The notes beneath the pieces were generated by a model, which saw nothing but the letters and a program-made list of their open reading frames with translations, was not told the origin of the DNA and did not search any database. Of a DNA stretch of 64,000 bases, positions 42,688-50,755 are shown in pieces. Numbering within the stretch: the first letter of the stretch is position 1; each line of letters begins with the position of its first letter. The position numbers and the translations under genes are program-made. Location: contig CAVWAK010000022.1 in the NCBI GenBank assembly GCA_963752745.1, positions 1 through 64,000 on the forward strand, given 5' to 3'. The stretch comes from Thiogranum sp963752745. GTDB taxonomy: Bacteria; Pseudomonadota; Gammaproteobacteria; DSM-19610.

Positions 42688-44070
42688 ATGTCAAAATCAC
42701 AAAACACCCTTTCAGATGTTGCGCGCAAGATGATGAGCGGCGTTGTGCAGATCCATGTAGAAGGCAACATAGAAGAGGATATTCAGTCGGTAATGAACCC
42801 CGCAATCAGGATACCTGGTTCATGGTCAGGCTCTGGATTTTTCATTAAGTATAAAAATCTGGAAGGCTATATCGTTACCAATGCACATGTTGTAAGAAAT
42901 GCGGTTAAGGTCGAAGTCAGCTCAATGCTCACCAGTGAAGAGAGATTTGAGGCGGACGTGGTCGGGCTGGTAAAAAAGCTTGAGCCGGATGTGGCGCTGA
43001 TCAGGCTTTCTGAAAAAGAGCTGGCTCGCTTTAAGAAACTCGCGATCAGGGGGATTGAGTATCTGGAGCTCAGGGCAGGATCAAGTCCATCGCGTGGAGA
43101 AGAAATAAAGGCGATCGGTTACCCGATGGGGATGGTGGAGCCGAATATATCAGGCGGTGAAATTACCAACTTCGTTTCAGGATCAGAATATACAACTGAA
43201 AGATTTGTAACCGATGCAGCTATTAATCCCGGTAACTCAGGCGGGCCAAGCATCAGCAAGGACGGCAAGGTGATCGGTTTGAATACGGCGGTAATGGTTG
43301 ATGCGGATAATATTGGCTTTATTACGCCTGCAAGCTTCGTGAAAATTATTATTGATAACCTGTTGCAACAAAATGAACCTCACTTCGCAGGTATTGGCGG
43401 CAAGTTGCAAAAGAATGCCGACAACTTTAACACCTTGTTAAAGCAGTCGGCGGCTAAAGGCGTGATAGTCGCCAAGGTCAAGGCGGGCGGGTTTCTTGAA
43501 GCGGCAGGTATTCAGCAGCGCGATGTGATTATTTCGATTAACGCTGTCGAGTTTGATCGCCATGGTATCGTTATTGGAAAGGAAGGCCACTTCAGGCATA
43601 AAAATATTTTTGATGTGATGAAGCTGATTCCCATCGGTGATGAGGTTGATATTGTCTATCTCAGAAATGGGGAAATTAATACAGCGAATGCCAAAGCAAT
43701 GCGTAATCCGGTCAGGGGTGTTGTGTCATGCCCTATCATTGATGAAAGACAATACCTTGAAGTATTTGGCATGATCATTCAGGAGCTGAGCTTTGATATT
43801 ATCGAGGCGATGCATGAAGTGGATTCCAATGTGCAAATAGACATGCTGCAAACCATAGACCAGGAGAAGCCGGTGCTGGTAGTTACACACATCCACCAGG
43901 GAACGCAGGCAGATGAAATGGAATGGTCTGTGGGTGAATTGATCATTACAGCAAATGACCAGGAAGCTCATACAATTAAAGAGCTGGAAGAAATCCTGGA
44001 CAGGAACGAATGCAGTGAAGTGCTGCTGGAGTGTCGTAGTGGCACGATAGGTTATTTTAAAGTGGAATGA
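42688..44070 (+). CDS. HtrA/Deg-type serine protease with PDZ domains, no signal peptide
   Basis: A 460-residue trypsin-like protease. The catalytic triad is visible: His67 (VTNAHVV), Asp101 (EPDVALI) and Ser184 (GNSGGP). PDZ-like segments follow (about 255-360, KAGGFLEAAGIQQRDVI; and 400-455). Unlike DegP or DegS it begins MSKSQNTLSDVARK, with no signal peptide or anchor, so it is probably cytoplasmic; its length and PDZ order resemble plant Deg9-type proteins. Its codon use is AT-richer than that of its neighbours, hinting at transfer. The ATG lacks a Shine-Dalgarno. Confidence 0.82.
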   Translation: MSKSQNTLSDVARKMMSGVVQIHVEGNIEEDIQSVMNPAIRIPGSWSGSGFFIKYKNLEGYIVTNAHVVRNAVKVEVSSMLTSEERFEADVVGLVKKLEPDVALIRLSEKELARFKKLAIRGIEYLELRAGSSPSRGEEIKAIGYPMGMVEPNISGGEITNFVSGSEYTTERFVTDAAINPGNSGGPSISKDGKVIGLNTAVMVDADNIGFITPASFVKIIIDNLLQQNEPHFAGIGGKLQKNADNFNTLLKQSAAKGVIVAKVKAGGFLEAAGIQQRDVIISINAVEFDRHGIVIGKEGHFRHKNIFDVMKLIPIGDEVDIVYLRNGEINTANAKAMRNPVRGVVSCPIIDERQYLEVFGMIIQELSFDIIEAMHEVDSNVQIDMLQTIDQEKPVLVVTHIHQGTQADEMEWSVGELIITANDQEAHTIKELEEILDRNECSEVLLECRSGTIGYFKVE

Positions 44071-44122
44071 TTGGCTCTGATGCTCGTTTCGGTTTTTAAT
44101 ATGTCTGTAATTGGCTGAATGC

Positions 44123-44175
44123 CTGCTTTCAGAAAGTTTTCTGCTTGCTGGGGAAAGCAGAAGTCACAGTGTGAC
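44123..44175. terminator. Stem-loops between convergent protease and mgtE genes
   Basis: TTCTGCTT/AAGCAGAA (44139-44162, 8-base loop), the overlapping CTGCTTTC/GAAAGCAG pair (44123-44160), and an adjacent GTCAC/GTGAC hairpin (44163-44175). None has a T-run. Possibly a bidirectional transcription end. Confidence 0.35.
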
Positions 44176-44200
44176 TGATTGGGAATTGTGGCTCCATATG

Positions 44201-45559
44201 TTAAAGCAGATACCAGGTGCCCAGACTCAGAAAAGCCATGAAGCCGACGACATCTGTGATGGTTGTGAGCAGCACAGTACCGGCCAACGCCGGATCGATG
44301 CCGACCCGCTTTAATGCCAGTGGAATGCTAAAGCCCGCCACTGCAGCACAGATCAGGTTTATAATCAGCGCTGCCGCGATGATGGCGCCGATCTTTATAC
44401 TCTGGAACCAGATGCCGGCGACCAGCGCAACGACTATTGCCCACATCAAGCCGTTCATGATGCTGACCAGGACTTCCTTGGTCATGAGTGTACGTGCATT
44501 GCTGGGACCGACCTGGCCGAGCGCCAGTCCGCGGATCATGATGGTCAGTGTCTGGCTGCCGGCGATGCCGCCCATACTGGCAACAATAGGCATCAGCACA
44601 GCCAGTGCGACGACCTGTTGCAAGGTTGTTTCGTATAGTCCGATGACCCAGGAGGCCAGAAAAGCTGTGCCAAGGTTGATGCCCAGCCAGACAGCGCGGC
44701 GCCGGGCACTGGTGATCGCGGGTGCAAAAATGTCATCGTCTTCATCGAGGCCGGCCATACTCATCAGTGAACGGTCGGCTTCATCGCGGATAACGTCGAC
44801 CACGTCATCGATGGTGATACGTCCCAGCAGTTTGCCGTTCTCGTCGATGACGGGTGCTGATACCAGGTCACGATCCTCGAACAGACGGGCGACATCGGCA
44901 TCTTGCATGGTTGCCTGAATACCCTCGACATCGTGATCCATGACATCTGATACTGCCGAGTCCGGGTCACTGGTGAGCAGGGTGGCGAGTGGTAATACGC
45001 CCTGATAGTGATCGAAGCGATCTACTACCATCAGGCTGTCGGTCAGGTCCGGAATCTCGCCGCGCAGCCGCAAATAACGCAACACTACGTCGAGCGATAC
45101 GTTGCCGCGTACCGTGACAATGTCCAGATCCATAAGGCCGCCGGCAGAGTCCTCCGGGAAAGACAGTACGGCCTCCAGCCGATGGCGGTTCTGTTTATCC
45201 ATCGAGCGCAGCAACTCGTGAATAACCGCGCCCGGCATATCCTGCAGGACGTCAGCGAGATCGTCGGTATCCAGACCGCCGGCGATAGCGACCAGTTTGG
45301 AGGTCTCCATACCCTCGATCAGGCCAGCGCGCACTTCCTCGTTGACTGCGACCAGCGCCTCGCCCTGGTCATCGGCGTCAACCAGTTCCCAGAGGATTTC
45401 GCGCGGGCCATGTGGCAGCGATTCCAGCAGATCACCGACTTCGGCGGGGTGCAGGCCTGCCAGTAAATTGCGTACCTGTTCAGCGGTACCGCTGTGCAGT
45501 GCCGTATTCAGGGTTTCCAGGCGTTGTTGGGTAGTGTTCTGCTCGGTCAGGTCCACCAT
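44201..45559 (-). CDS. mgtE: Magnesium transporter MgtE
   Basis: About 452 residues: an N-terminal superhelical domain (GLHPAEVGDLLESLP), a CBS pair (about 135-255) that senses cytosolic Mg2+, and five membrane helices with the family signature SMGGIAGSQTLTIMIRGLALGQ. I favour ATG 45559 (GGAATCC upstream) over GTG 45571. It is the last gene of the minus-strand PTS run, 51+ bases after ptsI. No M-box riboswitch is visible upstream. Confidence 0.93.
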   Translation of the reverse strand: MVDLTEQNTTQQRLETLNTALHSGTAEQVRNLLAGLHPAEVGDLLESLPHGPREILWELVDADDQGEALVAVNEEVRAGLIEGMETSKLVAIAGGLDTDDLADVLQDMPGAVIHELLRSMDKQNRHRLEAVLSFPEDSAGGLMDLDIVTVRGNVSLDVVLRYLRLRGEIPDLTDSLMVVDRFDHYQGVLPLATLLTSDPDSAVSDVMDHDVEGIQATMQDADVARLFEDRDLVSAPVIDENGKLLGRITIDDVVDVIRDEADRSLMSMAGLDEDDDIFAPAITSARRRAVWLGINLGTAFLASWVIGLYETTLQQVVALAVLMPIVASMGGIAGSQTLTIMIRGLALGQVGPSNARTLMTKEVLVSIMNGLMWAIVVALVAGIWFQSIKIGAIIAAALIINLICAAVAGFSIPLALKRVGIDPALAGTVLLTTITDVVGFMAFLSLGTWYLL

Positions 45560-45622
45560 GACGGATTCCACTGCGGTGTTTTTATGATGAGCCGCAGTTT
45601 AGCAGTCAGGCTGATTAAAGGC

Positions 45623-47362
45623 TCACATTTCGTTTAGAATTTTAAGCAGTTCGCTAATCCTGTCAGGCTCATCGCTGGCAATGATGTCGGTGACTACCGA
45701 ACTGAAGCGGGCCGTGCGGCACTGGTGGATGACCTCCTTGATGTCCAGCAAGCCAGCCGGGTGCACAGAAAAATCGGTCAGCCCCATGCCGAGCAACAGG
45801 CGTGTGTAGCGGGGATCGCCGGCCATTTCACCACACATTGAGACCGGAATGCTGTGCGCTTGCCCGGCGTCTATGACCATCTTGATCAGACGCAGAACTG
45901 CCGGGTGCAGCGGGTCATAGAGATAGGTGACTTCATCATCCACCCGGTCAATGGCCAGGGTGTACTGGATCAGATCATTGGTGCCAATAGACATGAAATC
46001 CAGGCGCTGGGCAAACAAGCCGGCGGACAGGGCTGCGGCAGGCACCTCGATCATTCCGCCAACAGGCATATTCCAGTCGAATGCGAGGCCGTCCTGGTGC
46101 AGCTCCTGTTTGACGTCATCGATTAATGCCAGCACTGTGTTCAGCTCAGAGGCGCTGGAGAGCATCGGGATCATCATGCGTACCGGTCCTTTTGCCGAGG
46201 CACGCAGAATAGCGCGTAGCTGGGGGCGGAACAGGTCAGCGTGTTTGAGGCACAGCCGGATAGCACGCAGTCCCAGTGCCGGATTCGCGCAGACCCGATC
46301 AATACGCGGACCTGCGCTACAGTTTTTATCAGCACCCAGATCGAGCGTACGAATAGTTACCGGCAAACCTTTGAGCGTTCTGATCACGCTCAGGTATTGC
46401 TGCAGCTGTTCATTTTCATCGGGAATGTCGTCACGATTCATGAACAGAAACTCGGTGCGATACAGACCTATCCCGTCAGCGGCAGCGCGTCGTGCGGCAA
46501 GTACATCCTCGCGCAGTTCGACGTTGGCCAGCAGCTGTATATGGATACCGTCTATGGTGACTGCCGGTTCATTCTTCAGGTGCTTGAGATTGCTGCGGCG
46601 TTTATTTTCGTCACGTTGTCGGCGATGGTAGAGTTTAAGCGTCGGCTCATCGACTTCCGCCAGCAAGGTCCCTTCCATGGCATCCAGCACCACGGTGTCG
46701 CCATCGCGGATCTCAGGCGGCGTTTCATGCGTGCCAATGATGGCTGGCAGCCCAAGGCTGCGTGCGAGAATAGCTGTATGCGACAGTGGTCCGCCGGACT
46801 CGGTAACAAAACCGGCAATTCCCTGGTGATGTAATAACGCGGTTTCTGCCGGCGTCAGGTCGTGCGCCACAACGATGGTACCGCGTAATTGTTCGTTGTC
46901 CTGGGGATCGGTATGGGTCTGCTGTCCCGTCAGGATGCGCTGTATTCGGGTAACCACATGGTCGACGTCGTCCTTGCGGGTGCGCAGGTAGGGATCGTCC
47001 ATTTCATCAAATACGGCGGCCAGCGCATCGCGTTGGGATTTTAGCGCCCATTCGGCATTACACTGGTGTTCACGAATTAGCTCCACCGGTGCAGCAGTTA
47101 GCATGCTGTCTTCCATCATCAGCAGGTGGGTATCGATAAAATCGCTGATATCCATCCGGGTTGTTTCGGGGATACTGTTGCGAATAGCTTTCAGTTGCTG
47201 GCGTGCCGTACGCAGAGCACGGCGAAAACGGGCGACTTCATCTTCAACCAGCTGCTTTGGAATGGCGGCTTCGTAGACCTCAACCTCGCCTTGCTCCAGC
47301 CGGTGGACTTTGCCGATGGCAATGCCGCGTGAAACACCGGTACCGGAGATTGCGATGCTCAT
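45623..47362 (-). CDS. ptsI: PTS enzyme I
   Basis: A 579-residue phosphoenolpyruvate-protein phosphotransferase passing phosphate from PEP to HPr. The phospho-His motif is GGPLSHTAILARSLGLPAI and the PEP-binding signature is the later GTNDLIQYTLAIDR. There is no N-terminal GAF domain, so it is PtsI and not PtsP. ATG 47362 overlaps the HPr stop by four bases. No EIIB or EIIC sugar permease is nearby, which points to a regulatory PTS. Confidence 0.95.
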   Translation of the reverse strand: MSIAISGTGVSRGIAIGKVHRLEQGEVEVYEAAIPKQLVEDEVARFRRALRTARQQLKAIRNSIPETTRMDISDFIDTHLLMMEDSMLTAAPVELIREHQCNAEWALKSQRDALAAVFDEMDDPYLRTRKDDVDHVVTRIQRILTGQQTHTDPQDNEQLRGTIVVAHDLTPAETALLHHQGIAGFVTESGGPLSHTAILARSLGLPAIIGTHETPPEIRDGDTVVLDAMEGTLLAEVDEPTLKLYHRRQRDENKRRSNLKHLKNEPAVTIDGIHIQLLANVELREDVLAARRAAADGIGLYRTEFLFMNRDDIPDENEQLQQYLSVIRTLKGLPVTIRTLDLGADKNCSAGPRIDRVCANPALGLRAIRLCLKHADLFRPQLRAILRASAKGPVRMMIPMLSSASELNTVLALIDDVKQELHQDGLAFDWNMPVGGMIEVPAAALSAGLFAQRLDFMSIGTNDLIQYTLAIDRVDDEVTYLYDPLHPAVLRLIKMVIDAGQAHSIPVSMCGEMAGDPRYTRLLLGMGLTDFSVHPAGLLDIKEVIHQCRTARFSSVVTDIIASDEPDRISELLKILNEM

Positions 47363-47628
47363 TCGTCTTCGCCGAAGCGCTCCTGAACAAGTTCGCTGAG
47401 CTTTTCGATGGCTTCGGTTTCGTCGTTACCATTTATAATCAGTGTGATATCAGTGCCTTTTGAAGCTGCCAGCATCATCACTCCCATTATGCTTTTGCCA
47501 TTTACTTCCTGGCCGTTGCGGGCGACTTTGATGTCGCTGGCGAAAGAGGATGCAAGAGTGACAAACTTGGCGGCAGCACGGGCATGAAGCCCCAGTTTGT
47601 TGACAATGGTGACGGTTTTATCCGGCAT
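47359..47628 (-). CDS. ptsH: HPr phosphocarrier protein
   Basis: An 89-residue HPr. His15 (LGLHARAA) is phosphorylated by enzyme I, and Ser46 (GKSIMG) is the substrate site of HPr kinase, whose gene hprK is two genes upstream in the same run. The start overlaps the EIIA gene by 11 bases and the end overlaps ptsI by four. The regulatory Ser46 is preserved, so the HprK-HPr pair looks functional. Confidence 0.95.
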   Translation of the reverse strand: MPDKTVTIVNKLGLHARAAAKFVTLASSFASDIKVARNGQEVNGKSIMGVMMLAASKGTDITLIINGNDETEAIEKLSELVQERFGEDE

Positions 47629-48028
47629 GTGTCCTGTCCTCGGTAGTGCAGCTCAGTACGCCATCTTTGCCACCGCTCAGCGCCTTCTCTTTGAGATTGT
47701 CGAGATCAAGGCCCGGGTAATTGAGTACTCGTATCAGCATCGGCAGGTTGATGCCTGAAACCACGCGTACGTGTCCATGGCGGCGTAACTTGCATGCAAT
47801 GTTACTGGGAGTCGAGCCGTACAGGTCTGTGAGTACCAGCACACCGTCACCGCTGTTCAGTTCGGCCAGTGCCTGTTCCGCGGTATTCAACGTTTCGTCG
47901 GGATCACAGTTGTCAGCCACAGTCATTACATGGGTAGGTAGCGAACGGACGTCCAGTACGGCAATTGCAGAGTCGAGCAGGGCGCTGCCAATCTGGCCGT
48001 GGGTGATCAGCATAATACCCACTTTCAT
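47618..48028 (-). CDS. PTS EIIA component, mannose-family (regulatory)
   Basis: A 136-residue EIIA-Man domain protein. The phosphorylatable His10 is in ITHGQIG, and LTDLYGSTPSNIA is the family's second motif. With no EIIBCD in the window, it is likely a terminal phosphate acceptor for regulation. It overlaps rapZ by four bases (ATGA) at its start and ptsH by 11 at its end. Confidence 0.92.
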   Translation of the reverse strand: MKVGIMLITHGQIGSALLDSAIAVLDVRSLPTHVMTVADNCDPDETLNTAEQALAELNSGDGVLVLTDLYGSTPSNIACKLRRHGHVRVVSGINLPMLIRVLNYPGLDLDNLKEKALSGGKDGVLSCTTEDRTHAG

Positions 48029-48879
48029 GGCAGTTCCCGGTGTCGGGTTGCCACGTTAGGGTAGCTTTCAGAAAAATGTTTCGCCAGTTTTTCTGCGAGG
48101 TACACTGAACGGTGCTGGCCGCCGGTGCAGCCGATAGCGATGGTGAGATAACTGCGATTATCTGCTTCAAAACGGCTGATCCATTTGCCGAAAAATGCGC
48201 ACAGGTTCTGGTAGAACTCGGTGACATGTGAATCGCTTTCGAGGAACTTGATGACTGCTGCATCACGACCTGTCAAGGGACGAAGTTCGGTTTTCCAGTG
48301 CGGGTTTGGAAGGCAGCGCGCATCAAAGACAAAATCTGCATCAGTTGGGTTGCCGTGTTTAAAACCAAAGGATTCGAATAACAACGAAAGTTGAGCGTCG
48401 GTGTGACGTGCGACTCGTTGTCTTATCAGGTCACGCAGCTGATGGATAGTGGTTTTGGTAGTATCGATGGACAGGTCGCTGCGCTGTGCCATGGCTTCCA
48501 GCACGCGCTTTTCGTTGTCTATGGCATCGGCCAGCGATACTCCGTCGTTGCTAAGCGGGTGACGCCTGCGGCTCTCGCTGAAGCGTTTTATCAGCGTATC
48601 GGTTGCACTGGCGAGGAAAATGATTTCGGTCTCTATGTCCTGGGCATGGAGTTGGTCAAGAATGCTGCCGAACGCTTCAAGAGACTTGGGAAGGTTACGG
48701 GCGTCAATGCCGACGGCCACCTTGTCGAAATTCACATCTGGCAGGTTCAACTCCAGGGCCAGTGCGCCTAGCAGGCTGGCCGGGAGATTGTCGATGCAGT
48801 AGTACCCCAGATCTTCCAGGGTGTTGAGTGCAACACTCTTTCCCGAGCCGGATAATCCGCTGACAATAATAAGTTTCAC
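48025..48879 (-). CDS. rapZ: RNase adapter protein RapZ
   Basis: A 284-residue protein with Walker A GLSGSGKS (8-15) and the C-terminal domain motif IGCTGGQHRSVYLAE. In E. coli it directs RNase E to the GlmZ sRNA and senses glucosamine-6-phosphate. It sits between hprK and the EIIA gene in the phosphotransferase run, the conserved rpoN-hpf-ptsN-(hprK)-rapZ neighbourhood. Confidence 0.95.
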   Translation of the reverse strand: MKLIIVSGLSGSGKSVALNTLEDLGYYCIDNLPASLLGALALELNLPDVNFDKVAVGIDARNLPKSLEAFGSILDQLHAQDIETEIIFLASATDTLIKRFSESRRRHPLSNDGVSLADAIDNEKRVLEAMAQRSDLSIDTTKTTIHQLRDLIRQRVARHTDAQLSLLFESFGFKHGNPTDADFVFDARCLPNPHWKTELRPLTGRDAAVIKFLESDSHVTEFYQNLCAFFGKWISRFEADNRSYLTIAIGCTGGQHRSVYLAEKLAKHFSESYPNVATRHRELP

Positions 48880-48936
48880 TTTGCGTATCCGGCCACGGCG
48901 GTGGTGCCCGTCCTCGATCCAGTTGGAAAATGGTTA

Positions 48937-49878
48937 TCAGCTATTGTCCATGAAACGCGCCTGGCGATCCATAAACAGCTTGGCGGAATCGAAACCTTTC
49001 AATAGCAGCGTATGGTTGCGGGCGGCTGCCTCTGCGAGCACAGCCAGGTTGCGTCCCGGGGCGACCGGCAAGGTGATTTCCGGAATCTCGATATCAAGTA
49101 TGGTTTGGGTGGTGCGGGCCCCGTGCAGCCGGTCGATGGAATGCATCTGCTCTTCGGTCATGGGAACCAGTTTCAGGATGAGGCGCAGATTACGGGCTTG
49201 CTTGATGGCGCTGTCGCCAAACATAGCGCGGATATTCAGGATGCCAAGTCCACGGACTTCGAGAAAATCGCGCAGGATATCCGGGCAGCGTCCGCTGAGG
49301 GTTTCGGGTGCGGTTTTTGCAAATATTGGCGCGTCATCGGCCACCAGCCGGTGACCACGCGCGAGCAGTTCCAGGGCCAGTTCGCTCTTGCCCACGCTGG
49401 GATCGCCGGTAATCAGCAGGCCTACGCTAAAGACCTCCATGAAAACGCCGTGCAGGGTGATCTTTTTGGCTAACAGGTTGGTTAGATAGTACTGCAGATA
49501 GTTCACCAGCTGGGAGGTCGGTTGGCTGGATGTCAGCAGTGGCGTTGCAGAAGCTTCGCTACGCTGTTTGATGTCATCCGGTGCCACTTCGTCATCACCG
49601 ATGACAATCAGGTCGCTGGTGCCATCGAACAATTGATCCAGAAAATTACGGCGGGAGTTTTCAGGCAGTTTCTGCAGATACCGGTTTTCGGTAATACCGA
49701 CAACCTGGACGCGGTTGGGGTGAATCAGGTTAAGGTGACCGACGAGCGTTGTGCCGTCTGTTTCAGAGGCGGTGTGTTTGATGTTACGGGCTTCGCCGGT
49801 GCGTCCTGCCGCCCATTGCAGATCAAGTTTGCTCGCCAGAGCAGTAAACAGGGTGCCTACCGAGGCATCAATGCTCAT
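48937..49878 (-). CDS. hprK: HPr kinase/phosphorylase
   Basis: A 313-residue bifunctional enzyme that phosphorylates and dephosphorylates HPr at Ser46. Walker A is GDPSVGKS (158-165), preceded by the conserved His143 (HGVFMEVF). The HprK signature continues around VRGLGILNIRAMFG. ATG 49878 overlaps ptsN by four bases; a longer frame to 49944 lies inside ptsN and is rejected. HprK is absent from enterobacteria but common in other gamma- and betaproteobacteria. Confidence 0.95.
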   Translation of the reverse strand: MSIDASVGTLFTALASKLDLQWAAGRTGEARNIKHTASETDGTTLVGHLNLIHPNRVQVVGITENRYLQKLPENSRRNFLDQLFDGTSDLIVIGDDEVAPDDIKQRSEASATPLLTSSQPTSQLVNYLQYYLTNLLAKKITLHGVFMEVFSVGLLITGDPSVGKSELALELLARGHRLVADDAPIFAKTAPETLSGRCPDILRDFLEVRGLGILNIRAMFGDSAIKQARNLRLILKLVPMTEEQMHSIDRLHGARTTQTILDIEIPEITLPVAPGRNLAVLAEAAARNHTLLLKGFDSAKLFMDRQARFMDNS

Positions 49879-50351
49879 GCGGAAAGTTGTTGGCGAGTAT
49901 CCCAGTGACTGATCTGGTCGAGGCACTGCTGGGTGTTGGTGCATGCCCGCAGTGATGCGCAGAATTCAGCGTCACTGAACATGGTTGCCAGACGAGCCAG
50001 TATTTGCAAATGTTCGTCGGTGGACTCTTCAGGCACCAGTAATGCAAATAGTAAATCCACCGGCTGATTGTCTATGGCATCGAAATCAATGCCGCCATTG
50101 GACAATGTAACAAACGCGGCCAGAGGGGCCTCAAGTCCGGCCAGTCTGCCATGTGGCAGTGCTACGCCGTTTCCCAACCCGGTACTCCCAAGGCGTTCGC
50201 GATTGATCAGGCTATCGAACAATTCGCCTTCAGAATAATCGGGCAATGCATCTGCAAGCAGGCGGCTCAACAGGTCCAGTGTGCGCTTCTTGCTGGAGCT
50301 GTCTTGCAGACAGGCAATACGGTCGGGTTCCAGAAGTGTAGAAATCTGCAT
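49875..50351 (-). CDS. ptsN: Nitrogen-regulatory EIIA protein PtsN
   Basis: A 158-residue EIIA-Ntr. The active-site His67 lies in GNGVALPHGRL. It regulates potassium and nitrogen physiology through phosphorylation state; no ptsP (EI-Ntr) is present in the window, so it may take phosphate from the local EI/HPr. It lies downstream of hpf across a strong hairpin (50370-50393) and overlaps hprK by four bases. Confidence 0.95.
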   Translation of the reverse strand: MQISTLLEPDRIACLQDSSSKKRTLDLLSRLLADALPDYSEGELFDSLINRERLGSTGLGNGVALPHGRLAGLEAPLAAFVTLSNGGIDFDAIDNQPVDLLFALLVPEESTDEHLQILARLATMFSDAEFCASLRACTNTQQCLDQISHWDTRQQLSA

Positions 50352-50369
50352 GTTTGTTTGTCATTCAAG

Positions 50370-50393
50370 GGCGGCCGTGTTGCCACGGCCGCC
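50370..50393 (-). promoter_or_regulatory. Perfect 10-bp stem with 4-base loop between hpf and ptsN
   Basis: GGCGGCCGTG and CACGGCCGCC form a very stable hairpin, 8 bases after the hpf stop and 18 before the ptsN ATG. No T-run follows, so it probably acts as an attenuator, an RNase processing site or an mRNA stability barrier rather than a full terminator. Confidence 0.5.
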
Positions 50394-50401
50394 AGTCCTG
50401 T

Positions 50402-50731
50402 TCATTCCGGTGTGCTGTGTTTCTTGTTGGCACCTTCGGTACGGTGATGATCGGTGATTTTTTCTTTGTGCTTCTTGATCTGGCGATCCAGTTTGTCTGT
50501 CAACCCATCAATAGCGGCGTACATATTTTCTTCTGTGTTGTCAGCGAAAAGTTTTCCGCCGCTGATATGTACTGTGGCCTCTGCCGTGTGGCGCAGTTTT
50601 TCGACACTGAGAATGACGTGTACGTCAGTGACGTGGTCAAAATGTCGTTCAAGGCGTTCGAATTTTTCGCCTACATAGCTACGCATTGGGTCGGTTACTT
50701 CGACGTGGTGCCCGGTTACATCTATTTGCAT
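50402..50731 (-). CDS. hpf: Ribosome hibernation promoting factor (short HPF)
   Basis: A 109-residue HPF/YfiA-family protein that binds the 30S tRNA channel. The N-terminus MQIDVTGHHVEVTDPMRSYV and the HISGGKLFADNTEENMYAAID core are typical. The tail is Lys/His-rich, and the length is that of short HPF (dimer-promoting with RMF). It lies between rpoN and ptsN, the canonical position. Confidence 0.95.
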   Translation of the reverse strand: MQIDVTGHHVEVTDPMRSYVGEKFERLERHFDHVTDVHVILSVEKLRHTAEATVHISGGKLFADNTEENMYAAIDGLTDKLDRQIKKHKEKITDHHRTEGANKKHSTPE

Positions 50732-50755
50732 TGATATGCTCCTCGTCTAAATGCC

